From assembly GCF_006874705.1 (NCBI RefSeq), contig NZ_CP035382.1, positions 868,001-932,000 on the forward strand: a DNA stretch of 64,000 nt, given 5' to 3'. Source of the stretch: Leclercia adecarboxylata (GTDB lineage: Bacteria > Pseudomonadota > Gammaproteobacteria > Enterobacterales > Enterobacteriaceae). Of the stretch, positions 42,930-56,033 are shown in pieces (within the stretch, counting starts at the first letter, position 1; the number at the start of each line of letters is the position of its first letter). Below the pieces are notes generated by a model. That model was not told the DNA's origin, ran no database searches, and saw only the letters and a program-made list of their open reading frames with translations. A program made the translations under genes and the position numbers.

Positions 42930-44147
42930 ATGAGCCATTTTGCGGTAATAACGCTACCGTTATACAGCCATATGCACGCTATGGAAGCACTGGCAAAACA
43001 CCTTATCGTGCGCGGCCATCGGGTTACTTTTTTTCAGCAGGAAGAGGCTCGCACCTTGCTTAGGGAACCGCAGGCAAACTTCATCGCCGTGGGTCACCCA
43101 ACGCCGTCAGCGATAAACGAGCCGGGGTTTTTTCGCCTGATATCAGGTATGGCAAGCGTTACCGATATGCTGTGCCGTGAACTGCCCCTCGCCTTCCAAC
43201 GGCACAATATTGACGCCGTGATTGTCGATCAGATGGAGCCGGCAGGAGGGCTGGTTGCTCAAGCGCTCAACCTGCCCTTTATCTCCATCTGCTGCGCCCT
43301 GCCGGTAAACCGGGATAACACCATCCCCTTGCCGGTGATGCCTTTTCGCTATGGCACCAGCGATCGCAGCCGGAAATTATACGCCTCCAGCGCGGATGTT
43401 TATGACTGGCTGATGTCGAGACAGGGGCGGGTCATTGCCCGTCATGCCCGGGCATTTGGTCTGGCCTCGCGCAACAGGCTGGATCAATGCCTGTCTCCGT
43501 TGGCGCAAATCAGCCAGACCATCCCAGGCTTTGATTTTCCACGCACCTTGCCCGCCTGCTTCCATGCGGTAGGCCCGCTACGCTACGATCCGCCAAGGGT
43601 TTCTTCCGGCAATAAAAAGCCGTTTGTTTTTGCGTCATTAGGCACGCTCCAGGGCTACCGCTATGGGCTGTTCCGCAAGATTGCCCGCGCCTGCCGACAG
43701 GCTGGAGTGCCCTTGCTTATTGCCCACTGTGACGGACTAAATGCCAGTCAAACCGCCCGGCTGGCGCATGCGGGGGCGCATACCATAGGATTTACCGATC
43801 AGCTGGCGGTATTGCGCGATGCCAGCGCCGTCATTACCCACGCAGGGCTGAATACGGTTATGGATGCCATCGCCACCGCCACGCCGATCCTCGCCGTGCC
43901 TCTGGCGTTTGATCAGCCAGGCGTCGCTGCCCGAGTCGTCTTCAGCGGCATTGGCCTTAAGGCTTGCCGTTTTTCGCCGAGCCGCACGCTCAGCCAGCAT
44001 CTTCTCGACCTGCTGGAAAATAAGCAGTACACGCAGCGCATCACCGCCCTCCAGACTCAACTGATAAACGCCGGAGGGGCAGCACGGGCTGCCGATATTA
44101 TTGAACAGGCGGTATGTACACGTCATAGCGTACCGACGGTGTCATGA
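42930..44147 (+). CDS. crtX: Zeaxanthin glucosyltransferase-like protein CrtX
   Basis: The 405-residue GT1-family glycosyltransferase matches Pantoea-type CrtX in many blocks: MSHFAVITLPLYSH at the start, TDMLCRELPLAF, AVIVDQMEPAGGLVAQALN, ASLGTLQGYRYGLF, and the nucleotide-sugar region ITHAGLNTVMDAI...PLAFDQPGVAARVV. CrtX adds glucose from UDP-glucose to the hydroxyls of zeaxanthin. No crtE, crtY, crtI, crtB or crtZ is near, so either pigment genes lie elsewhere or the substrate differs. The frame is intact. The ribosome-binding sequence (GGACAAG) is weak. It replaces ygcG of E. coli between queE and eno and shares a terminator with eno. Confidence 0.85.
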   Translation: MSHFAVITLPLYSHMHAMEALAKHLIVRGHRVTFFQQEEARTLLREPQANFIAVGHPTPSAINEPGFFRLISGMASVTDMLCRELPLAFQRHNIDAVIVDQMEPAGGLVAQALNLPFISICCALPVNRDNTIPLPVMPFRYGTSDRSRKLYASSADVYDWLMSRQGRVIARHARAFGLASRNRLDQCLSPLAQISQTIPGFDFPRTLPACFHAVGPLRYDPPRVSSGNKKPFVFASLGTLQGYRYGLFRKIARACRQAGVPLLIAHCDGLNASQTARLAHAGAHTIGFTDQLAVLRDASAVITHAGLNTVMDAIATATPILAVPLAFDQPGVAARVVFSGIGLKACRFSPSRTLSQHLLDLLENKQYTQRITALQTQLINAGGAARAADIIEQAVCTRHSVPTVS

Positions 44148-44150
44148 TAA

Positions 44151-44177
44151 AAAAAAACCCGCCGAAGCGGGTTTTTT
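44151..44177. terminator. Bidirectional terminator between crtX and eno
   Basis: AAAACCCGC (44154-44162), loop CGAA, GCGGGTTTT with A-run before and T-run after. It serves eno on the minus strand and crtX, whose stop is only four bases away, on the plus strand. Confidence 0.9.
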
Positions 44178-44201
44178 CTAAAGATGAAGGTTCAGAATGA
44201 A

Positions 44202-45569
<1,368 letters not shown>

Positions 45570-45579
45570 CTAACTTTTC

Positions 45580-47232
<1,653 letters not shown>

Positions 47233-47441
47233 TTAGGGTGAAACGATGGAATAACCAGGACGGGAAAGTAGTATACCCGAACACGGCGAGCGCCACAAAC
47301 TTTCATTCTCCGTCTCCTGTCTCAGGCTTTGACTCATATTGGGAGTGAGAAAATAGCCCCTTTTGGGTAAATGTTTTTGACGCAAATCAAGCGCTTGTCA
47401 TTTAAAAAATCACACAAATTGCGCTTGATCGTAAAAACTCG

Positions 47442-48233
47442 TTAGAGATCAGATTCCTGGCGTTTTACTTCCTGCCATACTTCTTCCATCGCCTCAAGGT
47501 CCACGCCGGTCATTTCCAGGCCGCGGGCAGCGATAATGCGCTCCACTTCCCGGAAACGGCGTTCGAATTTGAGGTTGGCTTTTTGCAGCGCCACTTCGGC
47601 TTTGACGCCCAAATGACGTGAAAGGTTGACGGTAGCAAACAGCAGATCGCCCATCTCCTCTTCGACCTTCTCCTGATCCACCACCGCCTGCTGCGCTTCG
47701 TGCATCACTTCGTCGATCTCTTCATGGACTTTATCGAGCACCGGGCCTAATGAGGTCCAGTCAAACCCGACCGTCGAGCAGCGTTTCTGGATCTTGTGCG
47801 CGCGCATTAGCGCCGGCAGGCTTAACGGGATATCGTCCAGCGCTGAATGCTGCGATTTTTCAGCGCGTTCTGCGCTTTTGATCTGCTCCCAGCGGGCCAG
47901 CACTTCAGTACTGTTTTCAGCGGTGGCATCGCCAAAAATGTGCGGGTGGCGGCGCTCCAGCTTATCGCTGATGGCGGCACAGATATCGTTGAAATCAAAA
48001 CGTCCCTCTTCCTGGGCCATCTGGGCGTAGAACACGACCTGGAACAGCAGGTCGCCCAGCTCGCCGCGCAGATCGTCAAAATCCTCCCGGGAGATGGCAT
48101 CCAGCACCTCGTAGGTCTCTTCCAGGGTGTAGGGGGCGATGGTGGCGAAAGTCTGCTCTTTATCCCACGGACAGCCGGTTTCCGGGTCGCGCAGACGTTG
48201 CATAATGCCGAGCAGGCGGTCGATTTGGGTCAT
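47442..48233 (-). CDS. mazG: Nucleoside triphosphate pyrophosphohydrolase MazG
   Basis: MazG hydrolyses NTPs, and in E. coli lowers ppGpp-related effects. The 263 residues contain two MazG domains, the first with EETYEVLDAI and DLRGELGDLLFQVVF, the second with EEIDEVMHEA and EEEMGDLLFATVNLSRHL. In E. coli mazEF stands between relA and mazG; here only a REP pair does. Confidence 0.95.
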   Translation of the reverse strand: MTQIDRLLGIMQRLRDPETGCPWDKEQTFATIAPYTLEETYEVLDAISREDFDDLRGELGDLLFQVVFYAQMAQEEGRFDFNDICAAISDKLERRHPHIFGDATAENSTEVLARWEQIKSAERAEKSQHSALDDIPLSLPALMRAHKIQKRCSTVGFDWTSLGPVLDKVHEEIDEVMHEAQQAVVDQEKVEEEMGDLLFATVNLSRHLGVKAEVALQKANLKFERRFREVERIIAARGLEMTGVDLEAMEEVWQEVKRQESDL

Positions 48234-48257
48234 GTCTTATCCTGTTAAATCGGTAAC

Positions 48258-48327
48258 GCCGGGTGGCGGCTGCGCCTTACCCGGCCTACGTGAAAGCGTA
48301 GCCCCGGCAAGCAACACGCCGCCGGGG
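48258..48327. repeat. REP pair between relA and mazG
   Basis: Opposite REP elements at 48258-48289 and 48298-48327 fill the 112-base gap between relA and mazG. No remnant of mazE or mazF is visible. Confidence 0.85.
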
Positions 48328-48345
48328 AGAAGAATGTGCGATGGA

Positions 48346-50583
48346 TTACCCGCCGTGCAGACGACGGGCGTCGATCACATCTGGCACCTGGTTCAGCTTG
48401 CCGAGCACCCGGCCCAGCACCTGCAGATTATAGATTTCGATGGTCATATCGATGGTGGCGAGCTGCTGACGGGTGTCGCTGCGGCTGGCGACGCCCAGCA
48501 CGTTCACCTTTTCGTTCGCCAGAATGGTGGTAATGTCGCGCAGCAGGCCGCTGCGATCGTTGGCCGAAACCCGCACTACCAGCGAATAGCCCGCAGAGTA
48601 ACTCTCGCCCCACACCGCATCAACGATACGTTCGGGCGCGTGAGACTGTAAATCCTCGAGCTGATCGCAGTCCGCACGGTGGATAGAGATCCCGCGCCCC
48701 TGGGTAATAAAGCCGACGATCTCGTCACCCGGGATCGGCTGGCAGCAGCGGGCAATGTGGTGCATCAGGTTACCGACGCCTTCCACCACGACCCTGCCGT
48801 TGTCTTTTTCTTTGCTGCGGTGCTGCGGAGTGTAGCTCTTCTGCTGCAGCTGCTTCAGCGCCGCCGCATCCTGCTCCGCCGCGCTCGGTTTGTTGAACTG
48901 CGCCTGCAGGAAATTCACCATCTGGTTAAGACGAATATCCCCGCCGCCGATGGCGGCCAGCAGCTCATCCAGCTCGTTGAAGTTGTAGCGCGGCAGCAGC
49001 TGCTTTTCCGCCTCTTTCAGGTGGATGCCCAGATGCTCCAGCTCGTCGTCAAGGATCTGACGACCGGCAAGGATGTTCTTGTCACGATCCTGCTTACGGA
49101 ACCAGGCGTGGATCTTGGAGCGTCCGCGGCTGGTGGTGATATAGCCCAGGTTCGGGTTCAGCCAGTCGCGGCTCGGGTTCGGCTGTTTCTGGGTGATGAT
49201 GTCCACCTGATCGCCCATCTGCAGCTGATAGGTGAACGGCACGATGCGCCCGCCAATTTTGGCGCCGATGCAGCGGTGCCCCACGTCGCTATGGATATGA
49301 TAGGCGAAGTCGAGCGGCGTTGAGCCTGCCGGCAGGTCAACCACGTCGCCTTTCGGCGTAAAGACGTAGACCCGGTCGTCAAAGACCTGGCTGCGCACTT
49401 CGTCGAGCATCTCGCCGGAGTCGGCCATCTCTTCCTGCCACGCAATCAGCTTACGCAGCCAGGCGATGCGATCCTCGTGGCCGGAGCGCGCCCCGCCTGA
49501 GGTGCCCTCTTTGTACTTCCAGTGCGCGGCAACGCCCAGCTCGGACTCTTCGTGCATCTGTTTGGTGCGGATCTGGATTTCGACCGGTTTACCGCCCGGC
49601 CCCAGCACCACGGTATGGATCGACTGGTAGCCGTTCGGTTTCGGATTGGCGACGTAGTCGTCAAACTCATCCGGCATGTGGCGGAAGTGGGTATGAACAA
49701 TCCCCAGCGCGGCGTAGCAGTCCTGCAAACGCTCGGCCACGATGCGCACGGCGCGCACATCAAACAGCTCATCAAAGGCGAGATGCTTTTTCTGCATTTT
49801 GCGCCAGATGCTGTAGATATGCTTCGGCCGGCCGTAGACTTCGGCCTTCACGCCCTCTTCTTTCATCGACTGACGTAAGCCGCCGACAAATTCCTCGATA
49901 TAGTGTTCGCGATCGATACGGCGCTCGTGCAGCAGTTTAGCGATACGTTTGTATTCCGCCGGGTGCAGATAGCGGAAGCAGTAATCTTCCAGCTCCCATT
50001 TCAGCTGCCCGATCCCCAGCCGGTTCGCCAGCGGGGCATAGATATTGGTGCACTCTTTCGCCGCCAGCACGCGTTCGTCTTCCGGCGCGTCCTTCACTTC
50101 CCGCAGATGGGCGACGCGTTCGGCAAGCTTAATGACCACGCAGCGGAAGTCATCCACCATCGCCAGCAGCATACGGCGAACGTTGTCGACCTGTTCGGAG
50201 GAGACGGAGTCGGTGTGGGTGGCCTTCAGCTGGCGGATCGCCGCCATGTCGCGCACGCCGTGGATCAGCGACACGATCGATTTACCGACGCTTTCGCGCA
50301 GCACCTCTTCGGAGACGACCTCGGCGTCGGCCAGCGGGAACAGCATGGCGGCGAGCAGGGTGTCGATATCCATGCTCAGCATGGAGAGGATTTCCACCAT
50401 CTCCACCCCGCGCCACAGCAGCAGCTCCGCATCGGGATGCCCCTTCGTGGTGCGCAGACAATAGGCCCAGGTTTCGGTTAAGCGTTCACACGACTGCTGG
50501 CTGGCAATCCCCAGACTTGCGATCCATTTTTGTGGGTCAAACTCACCAGCTTTATTGAGATGTGCACTTCTTACCGCAACCAT
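48346..50583 (-). CDS. relA: GTP pyrophosphokinase RelA
   Basis: RelA makes (p)ppGpp on stalled ribosomes. The 745 residues comprise an inactive HD hydrolase domain (FPLADAEV where hydrolases have a metal site), the synthetase with PNGYQSIHTVV and IQIRTKQMHEESE, a TGS domain (VYVFTPKGDVVDLPAGSTPLD is its centre, about 405-425), a Cys-rich helical region and a C-terminal ACT domain. The start at 50583 (MVAVRSAHLN, preceded by AAAGGAGAGG) matches E. coli; a much longer upstream frame is spurious. Confidence 0.96.
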   Translation of the reverse strand: MVAVRSAHLNKAGEFDPQKWIASLGIASQQSCERLTETWAYCLRTTKGHPDAELLLWRGVEMVEILSMLSMDIDTLLAAMLFPLADAEVVSEEVLRESVGKSIVSLIHGVRDMAAIRQLKATHTDSVSSEQVDNVRRMLLAMVDDFRCVVIKLAERVAHLREVKDAPEDERVLAAKECTNIYAPLANRLGIGQLKWELEDYCFRYLHPAEYKRIAKLLHERRIDREHYIEEFVGGLRQSMKEEGVKAEVYGRPKHIYSIWRKMQKKHLAFDELFDVRAVRIVAERLQDCYAALGIVHTHFRHMPDEFDDYVANPKPNGYQSIHTVVLGPGGKPVEIQIRTKQMHEESELGVAAHWKYKEGTSGGARSGHEDRIAWLRKLIAWQEEMADSGEMLDEVRSQVFDDRVYVFTPKGDVVDLPAGSTPLDFAYHIHSDVGHRCIGAKIGGRIVPFTYQLQMGDQVDIITQKQPNPSRDWLNPNLGYITTSRGRSKIHAWFRKQDRDKNILAGRQILDDELEHLGIHLKEAEKQLLPRYNFNELDELLAAIGGGDIRLNQMVNFLQAQFNKPSAAEQDAAALKQLQQKSYTPQHRSKEKDNGRVVVEGVGNLMHHIARCCQPIPGDEIVGFITQGRGISIHRADCDQLEDLQSHAPERIVDAVWGESYSAGYSLVVRVSANDRSGLLRDITTILANEKVNVLGVASRSDTRQQLATIDMTIEIYNLQVLGRVLGKLNQVPDVIDARRLHGG

Positions 50584-50635
50584 TGTCCTCTCCTTTAGGG
50601 ACCCTTGCCTGTCGAATTCGACAAGCCGAAATTCA

Positions 50636-51934
50636 TCAGTTGTGTACAAACAACGCCATTGATTCCAGATGTCCAGTGTGCGGGAACATATCAAGCATAG
50701 CCAGACGCTGAATCTGGTAACCCGCTGCCAGTAATGCTTCGCTGTCCCGGGCAAGCGTCGCCGGGTTACAGGAAACATAGACCACACGTTCAGGGGCGAG
50801 TTTAATAATATGCTGCATCACGCCTGGCGCGCCTGCACGTGCCGGATCCAACAGAATCTTGTCGAAGCCGTGCGCCGCCCAGGGCTGCCGGGTGACATCC
50901 TCTTCCAGATTCTCGTGAAAAAATGTCACGTTTTGCAGCGCATTGTGAATCGCGTTGTCGCGTCCTTTCTCTACAAGCGCCGCTACACCTTCCACGCCGA
51001 CCACGCTATGCGCCCGTTTTGCCAGCGGCAAAGTAAAATTGCCCATCCCGCAAAACAGATCGAGCACCCGATCTTCCGGCTGAATATCCAGCCAGGCCAG
51101 CGCTGTCGCCACCATCTGCTGGTTAACACCGTCATTGACCTGAATGAAATCGCGCGGGCTGAACGTTAAGCGTAGCCCGTCTGAATCATACCAGGGCGTT
51201 TCACCGCTCAGTTGCTCAAGTATCTCGCTTTGTGGGGCGAGATAAAGGTCAAGCTCATGGGAATGCGAAAAGCGTTCCAGTTTTTCGCGATCTTTGGCCG
51301 AAAGCGGTGCAGTATGACGTAGTACCATCAGCGGGCCGCTGTTTGCCAGCACCAGTTCGACGTGGCCCAGGTGGCGAATACCCTGCAGGTCAGAGAGGCA
51401 TTTGCGCACTTCTGGCAGCAATGCCTCAAGACGGGGCACCAGAATGGGGCACTGTTTCACATCGACGATATCGCTGGAGTTGGCTTTGCGAAAGCCCATC
51501 TCCAGACGCGCGGTTTTCGGCTGATAGTTCAGGCTCAGGCGCGCCCGGCGGCGGTAGCCCCACGGCTTATCGGCAATCACCTCGTTGACGTCGTGCTTCA
51601 GCAAGCGCGCCAGGGCGTTGCTTTTGCTGCGCTCCTGCAACGCGATGCTGGCATGCTGCTGCTGGCAGCCGCCGCAGACCCCAAAATGCGGACAGCGCGG
51701 CGTCTCGCGTTGCGGGCTGTCGTTGAGGCGGCGTTTTACCTGCCCGCGCGCGTACTGACGTTTCTCTTCCGTCAGGGCGATCTCCGCACGTTCGTCGGGC
51801 AGCAGGCCGGGAATAAACAAGGCCTTACCATCATGGCGCGCCACCCCCTGACCGAAGGGGTCGAGGTCTGTCACATCAACAGTTATGATCTGACGCGTCG
51901 TCACGCGCCGCTTTGCAGAGTAGAATTGCGCCAT
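50636..51934 (-). CDS. rlmD: 23S rRNA (uracil-1939-C5) methyltransferase RlmD
   Basis: RlmD (RumA) methylates U1939 of 23S rRNA. The 432-residue protein has an N-terminal TRAM domain, Fe-S cysteines in [14 protein letters not shown] with the fourth in VKQCPIL, the SAM motif [16 protein letters not shown] and the catalytic cysteine in [12 protein letters not shown]. The start at 51934 ([10 protein letters not shown]) matches E. coli. It lies 52 bases upstream of relA and is divergent from barA. Confidence 0.95.
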   Translation of the reverse strand: MAQFYSAKRRVTTRQIITVDVTDLDPFGQGVARHDGKALFIPGLLPDERAEIALTEEKRQYARGQVKRRLNDSPQRETPRCPHFGVCGGCQQQHASIALQERSKSNALARLLKHDVNEVIADKPWGYRRRARLSLNYQPKTARLEMGFRKANSSDIVDVKQCPILVPRLEALLPEVRKCLSDLQGIRHLGHVELVLANSGPLMVLRHTAPLSAKDREKLERFSHSHELDLYLAPQSEILEQLSGETPWYDSDGLRLTFSPRDFIQVNDGVNQQMVATALAWLDIQPEDRVLDLFCGMGNFTLPLAKRAHSVVGVEGVAALVEKGRDNAIHNALQNVTFFHENLEEDVTRQPWAAHGFDKILLDPARAGAPGVMQHIIKLAPERVVYVSCNPATLARDSEALLAAGYQIQRLAMLDMFPHTGHLESMALFVHN

Positions 51935-51991
51935 TGCCGGGTATTTTCTCAAATGAATATATTGACTCTAATTGTCCCATAACGGAACTCC

Positions 51992-54751
51992 ATGACCAAC
52001 TACAGCCTGCGTGCGCGCATGATGATTTTGATCCTCGCCCCTACCGTACTCATTGGTTTACTGCTGAGTACCTTCTTTGTGGTGCACCGTTATAACGACC
52101 TGCAGCGCCAGCTTGAGGATGCCGGAGCCAGCATTATTGAACCGCTGGCGGTGTCCAGCGAGTACGGTATGACCCTGCAAAATCGCGAGTCTATTGGCCA
52201 GCTCATTAGCATCCTGCACCGCCGTCATTCGGATATTGTGCGAGCGATCTCGGTCTATGACCAACATAATCGCCTGTTTGTGACCTCCAATATCCAGCAG
52301 GACCCCGGTACGCTGAAGCTCCCGGCCGGTATGCCCTTCCCGGCGCGGCTGAGCGTGATCCGCCAGGACGAGAAGATGATCCTGCGCACGCCGATCATCT
52401 CGGAAAGCTATTCACCGGATGAATCTGCCGGGTCGGATGCCAAGCCCAATAACAACATGCTGGGATATGTGGCGCTGGAGCTGGATCTCAAGTCCGTGCG
52501 GCTGCAGCAGTACAGGGAAATTTTTATCTCCACGGTGATGATGCTGTTTTGTATCGGCATTGCGCTTATCTTCGGCTGGCGTCTGATGCGCGACGTGACC
52601 AGTCCGATCCGCAACATGGTAAATACTGTTGACCGTATCCGTCGGGGCCAGCTCGACAGCCGCGTCGAAGGCTTTATGCTGGGCGAGCTGGATATGCTGA
52701 AAAATGGCATCAACTCGATGGCCATGTCGCTGGCGGCCTACCATGAGGAGATGCAGCATAACGTCGATCAGGCCACTTCCGACCTGCGTGAAACCCTTGA
52801 GCAGATGGAGATCCAGAACGTCGAGCTGGATCTGGCCAAAAAGCGCGCCCAGGAAGCGGCCCGCATTAAATCGGAGTTTCTGGCCAACATGTCCCATGAG
52901 CTGCGCACCCCGCTCAACGGCGTGATTGGCTTTACCCGCCTGACCCTGAAGACCGAACTCAACCCGACCCAGCGCGACCACCTGCATACCATTGAACGTT
53001 CGGCCAACAACCTGCTGGCGATCATCAATGACGTGCTGGACTTCTCCAAGCTCGAGGCGGGTAAACTGATTCTGGAGAGCATCCCGTTCCCGCTGCGTAA
53101 CACGCTGGATGAGGTGGTCACCCTGCTGGCGCACTCCTCCCACGACAAGGGGCTGGAGCTGACGCTGAACATTAAGAATGATGTGCCGGATAACGTGATT
53201 GGCGACCCGCTGCGCCTGCAGCAGGTGATCACCAACCTGGTGGGCAACGCCATCAAGTTCACCGAGAGCGGCAACATTGACGTGCTGGTCGAAAAACGCG
53301 CCATCAGCAATACCAAGGTACAGCTTGAAGTGCAGATCCGTGATACCGGTATTGGGATCCCGGAACGCGATCAGTCCCGGCTGTTCCAGGCCTTCCGTCA
53401 GGCCGACGCCAGCATTTCCCGACGCCATGGCGGCACCGGTCTGGGGCTGGTGATCACCCAGAAACTGGTTAACGAGATGGGGGGCGATATCTCCTTCCAT
53501 AGCCAGCCTAACCGGGGATCGACCTTCTGGTTCCATATCAACCTCGACCTGAATCCGAATGTCCTGACCGATCGATCGGCGATGGATTGTCTGCAGGGTA
53601 AACGGCTGGCGTACGTGGAGGCCAATACCGCCGCCGCGCAAAGTACGCTGGACGTGTTAAGCACCACCCCGCTGGAGGTGATCTACAGTCCGGCGTTCTC
53701 CGCGCTGCCGTTTGACCATTACGACATTCTGCTGATGGGCATCCCGGTGACCTTTACCGGCGAGCTGACCATGCAGCAGGAGCGGCTGGCAAAAGCGGCC
53801 TCGATGACCGATTACCTGCTGCTGGCCCTGCCGTGCCATGCGCAGATCAACGCCGAAGAGCTTAAACATGACGGGGCAGCCGCCTGTCTGCTGAAACCGC
53901 TCACCGCCACGCGCCTGCTGCCAACCCTGACCGAATACTGTCGTCTGAACCATTACGCCGCACCAATCGTTAGCGATGAGAACAAGCTACCGATGACCGT
54001 GATGGCGGTGGATGACAACCCAGCCAACCTGAAGCTGATTGGCGCCCTGCTGGAGGATCAGGTCCAGCATGTCGAACTTTGCGAGAGTGGCCTACAGGCC
54101 GTTGAGCGGGCGAGGCAGATGCAGTTTGATCTGATCATGATGGATATTCAGATGCCTGGCATGGACGGGATCCGCGCCTGCGAGCTGATTCGCCAGCTGC
54201 CCCATCAGCAGCTAACCCCGGTGATCGCCGTGACTGCGCATGCGATGGCGGGCCAGAAAGAGAAGTTATTAAGCGCCGGGATGAACGACTATCTGGCAAA
54301 ACCGATAGAAGAAGAGAAGCTGCACAGCCTGCTGCTGCGTTACAAGCCCGGTCCGGCGACAGGCAACTGGATCGCCCCTCCGGAAGCCGCCGGGAGCCAG
54401 GTTAACGTCAGTGCCACCCTCGACTGGCAGCTCGCGCTGCGTCAGGCGGCGGGCAAAAATGACCTCGCGCGGGAGATGCTGCAGATGCTGGTGGCCTTCC
54501 TGCCGGAGATCCGCAATAAGGTGGAAGAGCAGCTGGTGGGTGAAAACCCGGAAGATCTTGTCGAGGCGATCCATAAGCTGCACGGCAGCTGCGGATACAG
54601 TGGCGTGCCGCGCCTGAAAAATCTGTGTCATTTACTGGAGCAGCAGCTGCGTTCCGGGACGCCGGAAAGCGAGCTTGAGCCGGAGTTTCTGGAGCTGCTG
54701 GATGAGATGGATAACGTCACACGGGAAGCGATGAAGGTGCTGGGGTCGTAA
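51992..54751 (+). CDS. barA: Hybrid sensor kinase BarA
   Basis: BarA senses short-chain carboxylates and, through UvrY, turns on csrB and csrC. The 919-residue inner-membrane protein has two transmembrane helices ([20 protein letters not shown] near the N-terminus and [15 protein letters not shown] near 185), a HAMP region, the kinase core with H302 in [12 protein letters not shown] and the N/G boxes ([19 protein letters not shown]), a receiver with D718 in [12 protein letters not shown] and an HPt domain with H861 in [12 protein letters not shown]. All three phosphorelay residues are present. Its target csrB is 7 kb downstream. Confidence 0.96.
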   Translation: MTNYSLRARMMILILAPTVLIGLLLSTFFVVHRYNDLQRQLEDAGASIIEPLAVSSEYGMTLQNRESIGQLISILHRRHSDIVRAISVYDQHNRLFVTSNIQQDPGTLKLPAGMPFPARLSVIRQDEKMILRTPIISESYSPDESAGSDAKPNNNMLGYVALELDLKSVRLQQYREIFISTVMMLFCIGIALIFGWRLMRDVTSPIRNMVNTVDRIRRGQLDSRVEGFMLGELDMLKNGINSMAMSLAAYHEEMQHNVDQATSDLRETLEQMEIQNVELDLAKKRAQEAARIKSEFLANMSHELRTPLNGVIGFTRLTLKTELNPTQRDHLHTIERSANNLLAIINDVLDFSKLEAGKLILESIPFPLRNTLDEVVTLLAHSSHDKGLELTLNIKNDVPDNVIGDPLRLQQVITNLVGNAIKFTESGNIDVLVEKRAISNTKVQLEVQIRDTGIGIPERDQSRLFQAFRQADASISRRHGGTGLGLVITQKLVNEMGGDISFHSQPNRGSTFWFHINLDLNPNVLTDRSAMDCLQGKRLAYVEANTAAAQSTLDVLSTTPLEVIYSPAFSALPFDHYDILLMGIPVTFTGELTMQQERLAKAASMTDYLLLALPCHAQINAEELKHDGAAACLLKPLTATRLLPTLTEYCRLNHYAAPIVSDENKLPMTVMAVDDNPANLKLIGALLEDQVQHVELCESGLQAVERARQMQFDLIMMDIQMPGMDGIRACELIRQLPHQQLTPVIAVTAHAMAGQKEKLLSAGMNDYLAKPIEEEKLHSLLLRYKPGPATGNWIAPPEAAGSQVNVSATLDWQLALRQAAGKNDLAREMLQMLVAFLPEIRNKVEEQLVGENPEDLVEAIHKLHGSCGYSGVPRLKNLCHLLEQQLRSGTPESELEPEFLELLDEMDNVTREAMKVLGS

Positions 54752-54768
54752 GTCCCCCCTCACTCTAA

Positions 54769-54791
54769 CCCTCTCCCTAAAGGGGAGAGGG
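54769..54791. repeat. Inverted repeat after barA
   Basis: CCCTCTCCC (54769-54777) and GGGAGAGGG (54783-54791) form a perfect 9-bp stem just after barA. The shape is a common enterobacterial intergenic hairpin. No T-run follows, so it may protect the mRNA 3' end or end transcription only partly between the convergent barA and garK. Confidence 0.7.
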
Positions 54792-54806
54792 AATAAACAT
54801 CAGAGG

Positions 54807-55946
54807 CTACACATTCATCCCCACCTTCAACACCGCCGCTATATTCCTCGCTGTCATCCGCACGTTTTCTGCGGCGTCTTCCAGCGCCTCTTCAAGCGTG
54901 CAGATGGTGTAGATCACGCTGAACACCGCGTCTATACCATGATCGTGCACCACGCCGACATCCGCCGTGAGGCTACCTGCCAGACCAATCACCGGTTTAT
55001 TGTGGCGTTTCGCAATCTTTGCCACTCCCACCGGGACTTTGCCATGAATGGTCTGACTGTCGATTCGCCCTTCCCCGGTGATCACCAGATCGGCGTCGGC
55101 CACCTGGCTGTCGAGGTTGAGCGCATCGGTTACGATCTCAATGCCCTGGCGCAGCTGTGCGCCGCAAAAAGCGTATAACGCCGCGCCCATACCGCCTGCG
55201 GCACCGCCGCCGGCCAGGCCGAGCACGTCAACGTCGAGGTCGCGGGCAATGATGCGGGCATACTGCGTCAGCGCGCCGTCAAGGCGCGTAATCATCTCCG
55301 GCGTTGCCCCTTTCTGCGGGCCAAACACGGCACTTGCGCCATTGTTTCCGGTCAGCGGGTTAGTAACGTCGCAGGCCACTTCAATGCGGCACGCTGCCAG
55401 CCGCTTATCCAGACCGCTGATGTCGATGCGCGCCAGCTTTTCCAGCTCGCCGCCGCCAGCACCAATGGCGTTCCCCTGCTCGTCCAGCAGCTTCGCGCCC
55501 AGCGCCTGCACCATCCCTGCCCCACCGTCGTTGGTGGCGCTGCCACCAATGCCAATGATGATATGTTTTACACCCGCATCCAGCGCATGGCGGATCAGCT
55601 CCCCGGTTCCCCAGGAGGTGGTTTTCAGCGGATTACGCTGGGCCGGAGGCACCAGCTCCAGACCACTGGCTGCCGCCATCTCGATAAACGCGCTTTTACC
55701 ATCACCGGAGCGGCCATAAAAACCGTCAACATGCCCGCCGAGCGGCCCCGTTACCCGCACCTGAATAATGTCTCCCTGGGTGGCAGCAACCATTGCTTCC
55801 ACGGTGCCTTCACCGCCATCGGCGACCGGCAGTTTGACGTACTCTGCCGTGGGGAAAATCTCGCAAAATCCCTGCTCTATTGCCGTCGCCACAGCCAGGG
55901 CACTCAGGCTCTCTTTATAAGAGTCCGGTGCGATAACTATTTTCAT
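54807..55946 (-). CDS. garK: Glycerate 2-kinase GarK
   Basis: GarK phosphorylates glycerate to 2-phosphoglycerate, the last step of glucarate/galactarate breakdown. The 379 residues match the glycerate kinase type 1 family: IAPDSYKESLSALAVA, PVADGGEGTVEAMV, IGIGGSATNDGGAGMVQALG and ITGEGRIDSQTIHGKVP. It lies 87 bases downstream of gudD on the same strand, so glucarate uptake, dehydration and the final kinase are grouped. In E. coli K-12 garK is instead in the garPLRK operon. Confidence 0.93.
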   Translation of the reverse strand: MKIVIAPDSYKESLSALAVATAIEQGFCEIFPTAEYVKLPVADGGEGTVEAMVAATQGDIIQVRVTGPLGGHVDGFYGRSGDGKSAFIEMAAASGLELVPPAQRNPLKTTSWGTGELIRHALDAGVKHIIIGIGGSATNDGGAGMVQALGAKLLDEQGNAIGAGGGELEKLARIDISGLDKRLAACRIEVACDVTNPLTGNNGASAVFGPQKGATPEMITRLDGALTQYARIIARDLDVDVLGLAGGGAAGGMGAALYAFCGAQLRQGIEIVTDALNLDSQVADADLVITGEGRIDSQTIHGKVPVGVAKIAKRHNKPVIGLAGSLTADVGVVHDHGIDAVFSVIYTICTLEEALEDAAENVRMTARNIAAVLKVGMNV

Positions 55947-56033
55947 AAGCCGTCCTTACGCATGTTGACTACCATAAGCATACACCCGTCACGCAAGAGA
56001 AAATGCCGACTCCCGCAGGAACCGGCACCGGAC

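Noticed and set aside
50584..50787. 68-codon N-terminal extension of RelA
   Set aside because: RelA of all relatives starts at MVAVR; the extension reaches into rlmD and lacks a start signal.
52412..53641. 409-codon minus-strand frame opposite barA
   Set aside because: It is antisense to the BarA kinase core, which is clearly the coding strand.
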